This document shows, in pieces, positions 15,847-24,598 of a stretch of 64,000 nt of DNA. The stretch is from assembly GCF_916618885.1 (NCBI RefSeq), contig NZ_CAKAKH010000001.1, forward strand, positions 744,001 through 808,000, written 5' to 3'. The notes beneath the pieces are model-generated. The model saw only the letters and a program-made list of their open reading frames with translations. It was not told the origin of the DNA and ran no database searches. The position numbers and the translations under genes are program-made. Every line of letters begins with the position of its first letter. The stretch's first letter is position 1. This stretch comes from Marinilactibacillus sp. Marseille-P9653 (GTDB taxonomy: Bacteria; Bacillota; Bacilli; Lactobacillales; Carnobacteriaceae_A).

Positions 15847-17594
15847 AAAAGAATAAAATTCATCCTTCAGATTTAAAAAGACTAACTGGATATTTAAAAA
15901 ATTATAAGATCATTGCAATAGTTGCTTTGATCTTTGGGATCGTTTCAGGAGTCGGAACGGTAGCGTCTACTTTCTTGATTGGTCTTAGTATTGATACACT
16001 GGTCGGCGCAGGAGAGGTGGACTTCACCGGTTTATACCGTGTATTGGTCTGGTTAGGTGTCGCTTATCTAGTGACCGTATTGTCTCAGTGGCTAGTAAGA
16101 GTCTTATCTAATCAAGTTTCCTTTAAAATTGTTAGAGATTTACGTGTAGATACATTCTACAAACTGAACCAGCTTCCCTTGAGCTTTTTTGACCGTACAA
16201 GTCACGGGAATGTCGTTAGCCGTTTCACAAATGATCTAGAAAGTTTATCAGAAGCATTGGTACTAATTTTGAGTAACTTATTTACTGGTGTTATTATCAT
16301 TCTAGCTTCATTAGCCTTTATGTTATATTTAAGCCCAATCCTGACCCTAGTCATTGTGCTTATTACACCACTATTCTTCTTGGTAGGATGGTTAGTAGCA
16401 AAATATTCCCAGAAATATTTCACGAAACAACAGAATATCTTAGGGAACTTATCTGGTTATGCTTCAGAGATGATTACGGGGCAGAAAGTCGTTAAAGCTT
16501 TCGGTTATGAAGCAGAGATGGAAAAAACCTTTCAAGGAATGAATTTGGATTTATATAACTGGGGACAGAAAGCACAGTTCACTTCTTCTGTAACCAATCC
16601 TGCAAGTCGTTTTATCGATCATATTGCATACTTGTTGATTGGTGTTGTCGGTGGGTTGCTGGTTATTAATGGTACTGGGGCTGTAACAATCGGTACGATA
16701 TCAAGTTTCGTTATCTATTCTTCGCAATTCTCGAAACCATTTATCGAAATCTCAGGTATCATGACGCAAGTCCAAACTGCCATAGCAGGACTAAGTAGAA
16801 TCTTTAAGATTATTGATACGCCTGTTGAAAGACAAGATAAACCAGATGCGATTGTCCTAGATAAACCTCAGGGTAAAGTAGATTTCAAAGATGTTACATT
16901 CTCTTATGATCCTAAGACAACCTTAATTGAAGATTTAACAATTTCAGTTGAACCTGGAGAGACTGTTGCAATCGTAGGGCAAACCGGAGCAGGGAAATCG
17001 ACATTGATCAACCTTCTAATGCGTTTTTACGAATTGGATAAAGGAACGATTGAAATTGATGGTATAGATAGTACGAAATATACTCGAGACAGTTTGAGAA
17101 CGAGCTTTGGTATGGTTCTTCAAGATACTTGGCTGTTCAACGGAACCGTGAAAGAAAATATTCGTTACGGTAAACCGGATGCTACGGATGAAGAAATTAT
17201 TGAAGCGGCCAAATCTGCTTATGCTCATTCCTTTATCGAACGTCTCCCTAAAGGCTATGATACAAAATTAGGGAACAAAGGGATTTCTCTTTCGACTGGT
17301 CAGCAGCAATTACTGACCATCGCAAGAGTTATGCTAGCAGATCCACCAATGCTGATTTTGGATGAAGCAACGAGTTCGGTGGATACGCTGACTGAAATCA
17401 GAATCCAGACAGCCTTCTTGAAAATGATGGATGGAAGAACAAGTTTTGTTATTGCACATAGACTTTCAACTATTCGAGAAGCAGATGTCATCTTAGTTAT
17501 GGATAAAGGTAATGTAGTAGAAGTCGGAAATCACGATGAGCTGATGAAAGAAAAAGGCTATTACTACAGACTACATGAATCACAATTTAAATAA
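15843..17594 (+). CDS. Heterodimeric ABC exporter subunit with intact catalytic Glu
   Basis: 583 residues with the same permease-ATPase layout. Walker A GQTGAGKST, Walker B LILDEATSS and switch IAHRLST keep the catalytic Glu and His. The signature is altered to LSTGQQQ. The two subunits therefore build one consensus ATP site (Glu and His here, signature FSGGQ from the partner) and one degenerate site, as expected for an asymmetric exporter. A perfect palindromic terminator follows. The pair probably exports hydrophobic compounds across the cell membrane; this is inferred from family knowledge. Confidence 0.87.
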   Translation: MKKNKIHPSDLKRLTGYLKNYKIIAIVALIFGIVSGVGTVASTFLIGLSIDTLVGAGEVDFTGLYRVLVWLGVAYLVTVLSQWLVRVLSNQVSFKIVRDLRVDTFYKLNQLPLSFFDRTSHGNVVSRFTNDLESLSEALVLILSNLFTGVIIILASLAFMLYLSPILTLVIVLITPLFFLVGWLVAKYSQKYFTKQQNILGNLSGYASEMITGQKVVKAFGYEAEMEKTFQGMNLDLYNWGQKAQFTSSVTNPASRFIDHIAYLLIGVVGGLLVINGTGAVTIGTISSFVIYSSQFSKPFIEISGIMTQVQTAIAGLSRIFKIIDTPVERQDKPDAIVLDKPQGKVDFKDVTFSYDPKTTLIEDLTISVEPGETVAIVGQTGAGKSTLINLLMRFYELDKGTIEIDGIDSTKYTRDSLRTSFGMVLQDTWLFNGTVKENIRYGKPDATDEEIIEAAKSAYAHSFIERLPKGYDTKLGNKGISLSTGQQQLLTIARVMLADPPMLILDEATSSVDTLTEIRIQTAFLKMMDGRTSFVIAHRLSTIREADVILVMDKGNVVEVGNHDELMKEKGYYYRLHESQFK

Positions 17595-17598
17595 AACG

Positions 17599-17632
17599 AA
17601 AAAGAGCGAAACCCCGGGGTTTCGCTCTTTTT
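17599..17632. terminator. Perfect bidirectional terminator between ABC exporter and MgtC
   Basis: A 34-base perfect palindrome: 17-base arms starting AAAAAGAGCGAAACC meet at CCCCGGGG. With A and T runs on each side it can end transcription from both converging genes. Confidence 0.85.
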
Positions 17633-17672
17633 ATATCGATATTTTTAAATAAGTAAATCTGATAGCTCAAGA

Positions 17673-18386
17673 TTAATTATCCAGGGTTGTTTTAATCGTA
17701 TTGATTTCAAAGATATTATTGCTGTCACCAAGAACAGCAATAAATTTCATCATATTGAACTTCACTGGAAGATGAAGTGTGTACAAATCTCGACAGACAG
17801 ACGTACCATCATCGCGATACGTTATGGAGTGATCAGTCGAAACAACGCTAATATGATTTTCTTTGAAACAGTTCTCCAAGTACCTTAAGGTTTGGTCTCT
17901 ATTTACATAACGGACTTCTAATTGCTTTGTTCGTTCAATTTTAAATACACTTTTGACGGTTCTTAAAACGAGTAACATAATCAGGGTACTGGAAATGGCC
18001 ATAAAATAATAACCCATACCCGCGGAAATCCCTAAACTAGCTACCGCCCAGATAGAAGCAGCTGTGGTTAGGCCAGTAACGCTTCGTTTGCTCACAATAA
18101 TTGTACCAGCACCTAAAAATCCAATCCCATTAACAATTTGTGCAGTCAGTCGAGTAATATCGGTTGTGACGATTGGTGCGAGATCTGTGTTATCTCTAGC
18201 AAATTCTATGACCCATTGACTAGCTTCTAACTGCGTTAGTGTAATAATTGCAGCGCCTAAACTAACGAGTGTATGGGTACGTATCCCCGCATCGCGTCCT
18301 TTTAATTCTCGTTCGTAACCAATAATGCCACCTAGAGAAGCGGCGATTAAAAGTCTCAATAGTAATTCCACATTAGTGAATACCAT
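17673..18386 (-). CDS. MgtC/SapB family membrane protein
   Basis: 237 residues. The N-terminal half (1-140) has about four membrane segments and the family signatures LLRLLIAASLGGIIGYERE, GIRTHTLVSLGAA and the conserved GIGFLGAGTI, followed by GLTTAASIW. The C-terminal domain (about 150-237) is soluble, with an ACT-like strand pattern. In pathogens MgtC affects Mg2+ starvation survival and the F-ATPase; in non-pathogens the role is less clear. GAGGTTG precedes the ATG. Single gene, ended by the shared palindromic terminator. Confidence 0.88.
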   Translation of the reverse strand: MVFTNVELLLRLLIAASLGGIIGYERELKGRDAGIRTHTLVSLGAAIITLTQLEASQWVIEFARDNTDLAPIVTTDITRLTAQIVNGIGFLGAGTIIVSKRSVTGLTTAASIWAVASLGISAGMGYYFMAISSTLIMLLVLRTVKSVFKIERTKQLEVRYVNRDQTLRYLENCFKENHISVVSTDHSITYRDDGTSVCRDLYTLHLPVKFNMMKFIAVLGDSNNIFEINTIKTTLDN

Positions 18387-18661
18387 ACAATCAACCTCCT
18401 CAACCTGAATTGTCCTTTATAATAGCTCTATCATACTAAATATAGGTTACAAAGTTAACTATTTACAATAATTAAAAATCATAAATGAAAATGCTTTTAT
18501 ATTATTATAGGATTCTGTATAATTAAATTAAGACTATCTAATTTATAATCATTAAAATGTAATAATAATAGTATTCTAGGAAAGATTCTTTTGTATTAAA
18601 AAGTTATACTAAACGAAGACCACACAAACTAGAAAATCATCAATTAGAGAGGAAGATCAAA

Positions 18662-19987
18662 ATGCAGTTTTCTTTTATGAGAAAACAGGGTGGATCACAT
18701 CCTGAAGAGAAAAAAGACAAAACCAGGAAACTCCCAATTGTAGACGCGACCGTTCCTAAAGTATTGATTTTTCCAGTATCTATGCATATTGGAGCACCTG
18801 CTAAACCCATTGTGGAAGTTGGCGATAAAGTTAAAGTGGGTCAAATGATTGCTGAAGCTGGGGGATTTATTTCTGCCAACATTTATTCTTCTGTATCAGG
18901 AGAAGTGATTGCAGTTGAAAAAAGACCTTCCACAGGTGGGGACATCGATTCAGTGATTATTAAAAATGACTTCGAGTATACAAAAGATGAACCGATTGTG
19001 GAACCAGGTAGATCAATGGATATGACAGATGATGAAATTGTTGAAACAGTTCGTAAAGCAGGGATCGTAGGAATGGGTGGAGCAACTTTTCCAACGGCAG
19101 TAAAATTAAGTCCGCCACCAGGAATGACAATTGATACGTTGATTATCAATGGCGCTGAGTGTGAACCATATTCGACCTCAGATAATCGTGTGATGATTGA
19201 ATATTCTGAAGAAATTGTGAATGGAATCAACGTGATTAGAAAATTATTCCCCAAACTTAAAAAAGTTTACATTGGGATTGAGGACAATAAACCAAATGCA
19301 CTGAAAGCAATGGAAGAAGCGACAAAAAATTACCGCGATGTAATCGTTCAGCCTTTAAAAACCATGTATCCACAAGGGTCAGAAAAGAACCTGATTCAAA
19401 CGATGACAGGTAGAGAAGTACCACCAGGTGGACTACCAGCGGAAGTGCGTTGTGTGGTCATGAATACATCTACACTTCGAGCTTGTTACCGAGCATGTGA
19501 ATATGGAGAGCCACTGACTGAAAGAATCGTTTCCGTTTCAGGTACGCCAATCAAGGAACCAAAGAATCTACGTGTGAAAATCGGTACGCCGATGGATTCT
19601 TTGATTGAAGACTGCGGAGGTTTTTCTGAAGTACCAGGAAAAGTTTTGTCTGGAGGGCCTATGATGGGGAAACCTGTATCTGATCTAGGAATCTCAATCA
19701 TCAAAGGAACAACAGCAATCACAGTCCTGACTCCAGCAGAAGCAGATGAAGGCGAAGAAAAGGACTGTATCATGTGTTCAGAATGCCTAAATGTTTGTCC
19801 GGTTAGTTTACAGCCTATTCTAATCAGTGATGCATTTGATCGAGGAAATTTGCAGAAGGCAAAAGAGTTAGGTGCTATGGATTGTATTGAATGCGGTAAC
19901 TGCTCATTTATTTGTCCATCAAAAATCCCTCTGTTAGATAATATTCGTGCTGCTAAAGCTGCAATAAAAGAACAGGAAGCGGGGTAG
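18662..19987 (+). CDS. rnfC: RnfC-like electron transport complex subunit
   Basis: 441 residues. After a basic N-terminus comes the barrel-sandwich region with VEVGDKVKVGQMIAEA, then the NADH/FMN-binding domain with GMGGATFPTAVKL and INGAECEPY. The C-terminus carries two 4Fe-4S motifs, CIMCSECLNVCP and CIECGNCSFICP (about 375-420). In Rnf complexes this subunit takes NADH electrons on the cytoplasmic face. AGAGAGGAAG lies before the ATG. The next gene is rnfD-like, 6 bases away. No rnfG, E, A or B gene follows, which is unusual. Confidence 0.85.
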   Translation: MQFSFMRKQGGSHPEEKKDKTRKLPIVDATVPKVLIFPVSMHIGAPAKPIVEVGDKVKVGQMIAEAGGFISANIYSSVSGEVIAVEKRPSTGGDIDSVIIKNDFEYTKDEPIVEPGRSMDMTDDEIVETVRKAGIVGMGGATFPTAVKLSPPPGMTIDTLIINGAECEPYSTSDNRVMIEYSEEIVNGINVIRKLFPKLKKVYIGIEDNKPNALKAMEEATKNYRDVIVQPLKTMYPQGSEKNLIQTMTGREVPPGGLPAEVRCVVMNTSTLRACYRACEYGEPLTERIVSVSGTPIKEPKNLRVKIGTPMDSLIEDCGGFSEVPGKVLSGGPMMGKPVSDLGISIIKGTTAITVLTPAEADEGEEKDCIMCSECLNVCPVSLQPILISDAFDRGNLQKAKELGAMDCIECGNCSFICPSKIPLLDNIRAAKAAIKEQEAG

Positions 19988-19993
19988 ACAATT

Positions 19994-21010
19994 ATGGCGC
20001 AGACAATGGACCTTAAAAAGAATCTTAAAGTAGGACCTTCACCACATGTTCGTTCTAAACGCACATCAGCGTGGATAATGGGACAAGTGATGATTGCCCT
20101 TATACCTCCTATGATTGCTGCTACTTTCTTCTTTGGACTACAAGTTCTTTTAATGGTAGCTGTTGGTATTGGGTCGGCAGTGTTAAGTGAATATGCCTAT
20201 CAAAAAATTCGTTATCAGCAAGTCAAAATTAATGATTTGAGTGCTGGCGTTACGGGTATGCTGATAGGATTGAGTTTGCCCGTGACAGCCCCCCTTTGGA
20301 CGGTTGTGTTGGGGTCAGTATTTGCCATCGTGATTGTAAAGCAACTCAACGGCGGAATTGGTAAAAATTACTTTAATCCAGCTGTTGCAGCTCGAGTTAT
20401 GCTGAAAGCTTTTTTCTCACCATGGATAACAAACTGGGTTTTACCAAGTGCTTGGGGAGTAGATGCTGTCGCTGGTGCTACCCCACTCGAATTTATTGGG
20501 AATCGTGCTCAGACTGTTTCAGAACAGGTACCTGAACTATGGGAGCTGTTTTTGGGCATTAACCTTGGAGGGAACGTTGGTGAAACATCTAAATTAGCTA
20601 TACTAATTGGTATGCTGTACTTAATTTTTAGAAGAGTTATTCATCCAAAAATTCCGATATTATATATATTGACCACTGTAGTAATTATGGGATTCTGGAG
20701 TGCGTTTAATTTCGACTTTATGATGACACATGCACTCACTGGAACGCTTTTTTTCGCAGCGACTTATATGGCTACAGATTATAGCTCAGGTTCACTGACG
20801 CCAGCAGGGAAAACTGTTTTTGCGATTGGATGCGGGGTGCTAACAGCTTTCTTCAGAATCGTCTTCAATTATCCTGGTGGAGTAGGGTTTGCCATTTTAA
20901 TTATGAACTTCCTCGCTCCTTTTATCGACGGCAAATTAATGCCTAGAATCTATGGACACAAAACACGTCCAGCAACGAAATATGACCGTCAAGGTGAGTT
21001 AAATAGATAA
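19994..21010 (+). CDS. rnfD: RnfD-like electron transport complex membrane subunit
   Basis: 338 residues with about eight to ten membrane segments. SPHVRSKRTSAWIM at 16-29 and YFNPAVAARVML in the middle are family features. The FMN-attachment region reads DAVAGATPLEF, with the acceptor Thr at about 163; most family members have SGAT here, so Ser is changed to Ala while Thr is kept. RnfD moves electrons through or across the membrane and carries a covalent FMN. A strong terminator follows the stop at once, so the operon is only rnfC-rnfD. Confidence 0.85.
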   Translation: MAQTMDLKKNLKVGPSPHVRSKRTSAWIMGQVMIALIPPMIAATFFFGLQVLLMVAVGIGSAVLSEYAYQKIRYQQVKINDLSAGVTGMLIGLSLPVTAPLWTVVLGSVFAIVIVKQLNGGIGKNYFNPAVAARVMLKAFFSPWITNWVLPSAWGVDAVAGATPLEFIGNRAQTVSEQVPELWELFLGINLGGNVGETSKLAILIGMLYLIFRRVIHPKIPILYILTTVVIMGFWSAFNFDFMMTHALTGTLFFAATYMATDYSSGSLTPAGKTVFAIGCGVLTAFFRIVFNYPGGVGFAILIMNFLAPFIDGKLMPRIYGHKTRPATKYDRQGELNR

Positions 21011-21020
21011 TCCGAAATCA

Positions 21021-21066
21021 AAAAGCATCTCTTTGCAGCACTAAGCTGAGAAAGAGATGCTTTTAT
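21021..21066 (+). terminator. Terminator of the rnfC-rnfD operon
   Basis: AAAAGCATCTCTTT (21021-21034) and AAAGAGATGCTTTT (21051-21064) form a perfect 14-bp stem with a 16-base loop, 10 bases after the rnfD stop. Confidence 0.85.
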
Positions 21067-21215
21067 AATAGTGTTAGAACAAGTCAATTAAACAATGAAT
21101 ATGAACTAAACTGTTCATTAATAGAAAGATACTCTTTAGGGAAAAGATACTAGGTATGAACAGAGATTCATTGTACAATAAGTAAGTGAATACTGTATAA
21201 GTTAGGATGGAAAAA

Positions 21216-22586
21216 ATGACAAAGACAAACAACAAAAATCATTATGATTATTTAGTAATCGGCGGTGGTAGTGGAGGCATTGCTTCTGCTAACCGCGCCG
21301 GTATGCATGGTGCAAAAGTAGGTTTGATTGAAGCAAATGATCTCGGTGGAACTTGTGTGAATTTAGGCTGTGTACCTAAGAAAATTATGTGGCATGTCTC
21401 TGAAATGATGGAAGAACTGGACTTATATGCTGAGGATTATGGCGTAGAATTAAGTCAAACACCTAAACTGAATTTCAAAAAGATGGCTGAAAATAGAAGA
21501 AGCTTTATCGAAAGACTACATGGTGCCTATAAAAGTGGCTTGGATAGTAATGGAGTAGAATTGATCAGAGGGTATGCTAAATTTGTGGATCAATATAGCG
21601 TTGAAGTAAATGAGGAAATTTATACGGCAGATCATATTTTAATTGCAACAGGTGGCAGACCAAAACGTCCTAATATACCTGGTAGTGAATTTGGTATCAT
21701 TTCAGATGATGTATTTGATTTAACTGAATTACCAGAGAGAGTAGCTGTTGTTGGTGGTGGTTATATCGGAGTCGAGATGAGTGGTATATTCCATGGGTTT
21801 AAAGCCGATACACACTTATTTATCCGTAAACCTATGCCACTGCATGGATTTGATTCTATTATCACTGAAGGGTTTATTGAACTTGCTGAAACGGAAGGTA
21901 AAAACGTTCATACAAATAAAACAGTCAAAGAAGTAAAAGAGAATGAAGATGGATCTTATATTATGTACTTTGAAGATGGATCAACACATGAAACTGATCT
22001 GATACTATGGGCTACGGGTAGAACACCGAACACAGAAAATCTAAATCTAGAGGTTACGAACGTACATCTTTACCCTAATGGCTATATAGAAACAGATCAG
22101 TATCAAAATACAACAGCAGATAACATCTATGCAGTAGGAGACGTTACCGGTAGAGTTGAGTTGACACCTGTTGCAATCGCAGCTGGAAGACGACTTTCTG
22201 AAAGACTGTTCAATGGAAAAAAAGATTCATACTTGGATTATACTTTGGTTCCTACAGTATTTTTCACACATCCTCCAATCGGTACAGTAGGTATGACTGA
22301 AGAACAAGCAAAAGATGAGTATGGAGAAGAGAACATAAAAGTGTATACTTCCAGATTTACCTCTATGCATAGTTCAATTACCCGAAACAGACAAAAATCT
22401 TATATGAAATTGGTTTGTTTAGGAGAAAACGAAAAAATCGTTGGTCTTCATGGTATTGGACGAGGAATGGATGAATTGCTACAAGGATTTGCAGTAGCGA
22501 TCAAGATGGGTGCAACAAAAACAGATTTTGATGATACTGTGGCGATACATCCAACAGCAGCGGAAGAATTTGTTACGATGAGATAA
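21216..22586 (+). CDS. gor: Glutathione-disulfide reductase
   Basis: 456 residues from the ATG at 21216, chosen because TAGGATGG lies 5-6 bases before it; an ATG at 21207 touches that site. FAD-binding GGGSGGIASA, the redox-active disulfide GGTCVNLGCVPKK, the NAD(P)H-binding GGGYIGVEMSG, the FAD motif YAVGDV and the C-terminal active-site HPTAAEEF are all present. The enzyme reduces glutathione disulfide with NADPH as a homodimer in the cytoplasm. Length and motifs are normal. Single gene ended by a terminator. Confidence 0.92.
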   Translation: MTKTNNKNHYDYLVIGGGSGGIASANRAGMHGAKVGLIEANDLGGTCVNLGCVPKKIMWHVSEMMEELDLYAEDYGVELSQTPKLNFKKMAENRRSFIERLHGAYKSGLDSNGVELIRGYAKFVDQYSVEVNEEIYTADHILIATGGRPKRPNIPGSEFGIISDDVFDLTELPERVAVVGGGYIGVEMSGIFHGFKADTHLFIRKPMPLHGFDSIITEGFIELAETEGKNVHTNKTVKEVKENEDGSYIMYFEDGSTHETDLILWATGRTPNTENLNLEVTNVHLYPNGYIETDQYQNTTADNIYAVGDVTGRVELTPVAIAAGRRLSERLFNGKKDSYLDYTLVPTVFFTHPPIGTVGMTEEQAKDEYGEENIKVYTSRFTSMHSSITRNRQKSYMKLVCLGENEKIVGLHGIGRGMDELLQGFAVAIKMGATKTDFDDTVAIHPTAAEEFVTMR

Positions 22587-22591
22587 GCTTT

Positions 22592-22624
22592 AAGAGAGCC
22601 TTTATATGAGGTTCTCTTTTTATT
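22592..22624 (+). terminator. Terminator of gor
   Basis: AAGAGAGCC (22592-22600) pairs with GGTTCTCTT (22610-22618), then a T run. Confidence 0.75.
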
Positions 22625-22747
22625 TTGTAAGCTTTTACATGTTCAGGTTCAAACCGTTTATCTGAACTTTAATAGATAAATAACTATTGAATCGACTTTA
22701 AACACGAACTTTAAGTAGAAGTAAACTGATAATGTTCTATTATAAGG

Positions 22748-22776
22748 TTGCTTTTTTAATAAATGCCTATTATAAT
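22748..22776 (+). promoter_or_regulatory. Promoter of the riboswitch-purine permease unit
   Basis: TTGCTT (22748-22753), 17-base spacer, TATAAT (22771-22776). Transcription would start near 22783, just before the aptamer. Confidence 0.7.
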
Positions 22777-22798
22777 GAGAAATGAATTTGTATAAATC

Positions 22799-22865
22799 AT
22801 CTAATATAGTTTAGCGATACGGGCTAACGTTTCTACCAATCACCTTAAAAGATTGACTATTAGAT
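22799..22865 (+). promoter_or_regulatory. Purine riboswitch aptamer, guanine type
   Basis: P1 arms ATCTAAT (22799-22805) and ATTAGAT (22859-22865) pair perfectly. Between them are the conserved core elements ATACGGGCTAACG and TTTCTACC, and the P3 arms AATC/GATT. The J3/1 sequence reads GACTAT; its C (22857) sits where guanine riboswitches have C74 and adenine riboswitches have U. The ligand should therefore be guanine or hypoxanthine. A terminator at 22913-22937 follows, which fits ligand-induced shut-off of the permease gene. Confidence 0.88.
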
Positions 22866-22912
22866 CTAGAGATAATGGATTCTTTCATTTCTCAGAGATC
22901 GATTAGTTTTTA

Positions 22913-22937
22913 GGGATGAGTATTCTCATCCTTTTTT
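22913..22937 (+). terminator. Riboswitch expression-platform terminator
   Basis: GGATGAG (22914-22920), loop TATT, CTCATCC (22925-22931), then six T. It lies 48 bases after the aptamer and 130 bases before the permease start. Confidence 0.8.
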
Positions 22938-23067
22938 ATATGCTCTTATTTGATTTAATCGGACAAAAAATGTAGAGCGAGATGGTTCCGTAAAAAGCTG
23001 ACAATTGAGAGAGGTTATACAAGAGCTTCGACAAACGAAGTATCTATCTTGAAAGAGGGTCATATCA

Positions 23068-24534
23068 GTGTTAGAAAAATATTTTCAACTGAAAGAAAAT
23101 AATACAAATGTAGGACGTGAAATCGCAGCAGGGGTTACGACTTTCTTCGCGATGTCTTATATCGTTTTTGTAAATCCACAAATCTTATCTTTAACAGGAA
23201 TGCCATCTCAAGCTGTCTTTCTTGCAACAATCATCTCCTCAGCAATTGGGACATTGATCATGGGGCTTTATGCTAAAGTGCCTTATGCACAGGCACCAGG
23301 TATGGGACTGAATGCCTTCTTTACTTATACAGTCGTATTCGCACTAGAGTTCTCATGGCAAGAAGCATTAGCGATGGTCTTTATCTGTGGGATCGTGAAT
23401 ATTATTATCACGATGACAAGTATCCGTAAAATGATTATCCATGCCATTCCAGAAAGCCTTCAACATGCAATTGGTGGTGGAATCGGTGTATTTATTGCGT
23501 ACATCGGATTAAAGAATGCAGATTTTTTAGAATTCACTTCAGAAGCCCCAAATATCATCTCTGCTAATAATGAAGCTTTTGATGCTGCAAAGGAGACGTA
23601 TCAAGGTGGATTAAATACAGTTGTAACAGGTGGTGGAATTATTCCTGATCTTACAGCTTTCGCGACACCCCATGTACTACTGGGGTTAATTGGATTAGTC
23701 TTGACGATTATCCTGTTGATTGCCAATGTTAAAGGCGCGATCTTAATCGGAATTATCGGAACAACGTTGATTGGTATACCAATGGGCGTAACGGATCTGT
23801 CGGGTTTGACAAATCCTTCAAACTCAATAGGGTCAGCTTTTTCTGATCTTGGAATCACATTTGGAGCGGCATTTGGTTCAGAAGGTTTTGGCTCTCTTTT
23901 AGCTGATCCATCTCGCTATGCACTCGTATTTATTACCGTATTTGCATTTACACTCACTGATATTTTTGACACGATCGGAACGTTTATTGGTACGGGTCGT
24001 AAAACAGGTATTTTCACTTTAGATGATGAAAAAGCAATGGACGAAGGTAAAGGCATCAATACGAAACTGGAAAAAGCGTTGTTCGCAGATGCTATTGCAA
24101 CAACTGCTGGTTCAATTTTTGGTACTTCAAATGTAACGACATTCGTAGAAAGTACAGCAGGAATCGGAGCTGGAGGTCGTACGGGTCTGACAAGTGTAGC
24201 TACAGGGATTATGTTTTTGTTAGCTGCAGTATTTTCTCCAGTCATTGCAATCGTACCTGGAGCAGCAACTGCACCTGCGTTGATTGTAGTAGGAATCATG
24301 ATGATGTCAGCATTTGGAGAAATTAACTGGAATGATTTAGAAGAAGCAGTACCCGCATTCTTCGCATCGATCTTTATGGGATTTGCCTACAGTATTTCTT
24401 ACGGAATCGCAGCAGGATTTGTTTTCTATATCATTACTAAAGTCGTCAAAGGAAAAGCAAAAGTCATTCATCCAGTTATCTGGGTCACAGCAGCTTTATT
24501 TATTATTAACTTTATTGTAATGGCAAATATTTAA
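23068..24534 (+). CDS. NCS2 family purine permease (guanine/hypoxanthine, AzgA/PbuG type)
   Basis: 488 residues, GTG start after GAAAGAGGG. About 13 membrane segments. The AzgA-type signatures are EIAAGVTTFFAMSYIVFVNP at the N-terminus, APGMGLNAFFTY (73-85), and the TDIFDTIGTFIGTGRKTG and ESTAGIGAGGRTGLTS regions that form the substrate site. The C74-type riboswitch upstream points to guanine or hypoxanthine as substrate, using a proton gradient. Single gene with its own leader and terminator. Confidence 0.9.
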   Translation: MLEKYFQLKENNTNVGREIAAGVTTFFAMSYIVFVNPQILSLTGMPSQAVFLATIISSAIGTLIMGLYAKVPYAQAPGMGLNAFFTYTVVFALEFSWQEALAMVFICGIVNIIITMTSIRKMIIHAIPESLQHAIGGGIGVFIAYIGLKNADFLEFTSEAPNIISANNEAFDAAKETYQGGLNTVVTGGGIIPDLTAFATPHVLLGLIGLVLTIILLIANVKGAILIGIIGTTLIGIPMGVTDLSGLTNPSNSIGSAFSDLGITFGAAFGSEGFGSLLADPSRYALVFITVFAFTLTDIFDTIGTFIGTGRKTGIFTLDDEKAMDEGKGINTKLEKALFADAIATTAGSIFGTSNVTTFVESTAGIGAGGRTGLTSVATGIMFLLAAVFSPVIAIVPGAATAPALIVVGIMMMSAFGEINWNDLEEAVPAFFASIFMGFAYSISYGIAAGFVFYIITKVVKGKAKVIHPVIWVTAALFIINFIVMANI

Positions 24535-24545
24535 AATATAAACAC

Positions 24546-24588
24546 AAAAAAGCCTACGCCAATCAATTGATTGTTAGCGTAGGTTTTT
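24546..24588. terminator. Bidirectional terminator between purine permease and yknZ-like gene
   Basis: AAGCCTACGC (24550-24559) pairs with GCGTAGGTTT (24577-24586), with an inner palindrome CAATCAATTGATTG. A and T runs flank both sides. Confidence 0.8.
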
Positions 24589-24598
24589 CTAATAACTT

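Noticed and set aside
22628-22641. Catabolite-repression site after gor
   Set aside because: TGTAAGCTTTTACA is palindromic but lacks the central CG and is far from any promoter.
23601-24299. Minus-strand reading frames within the purine permease gene
   Set aside because: They are low-complexity shadows of a membrane protein gene (Ile/Val/Thr/Pro-rich), without start signals.
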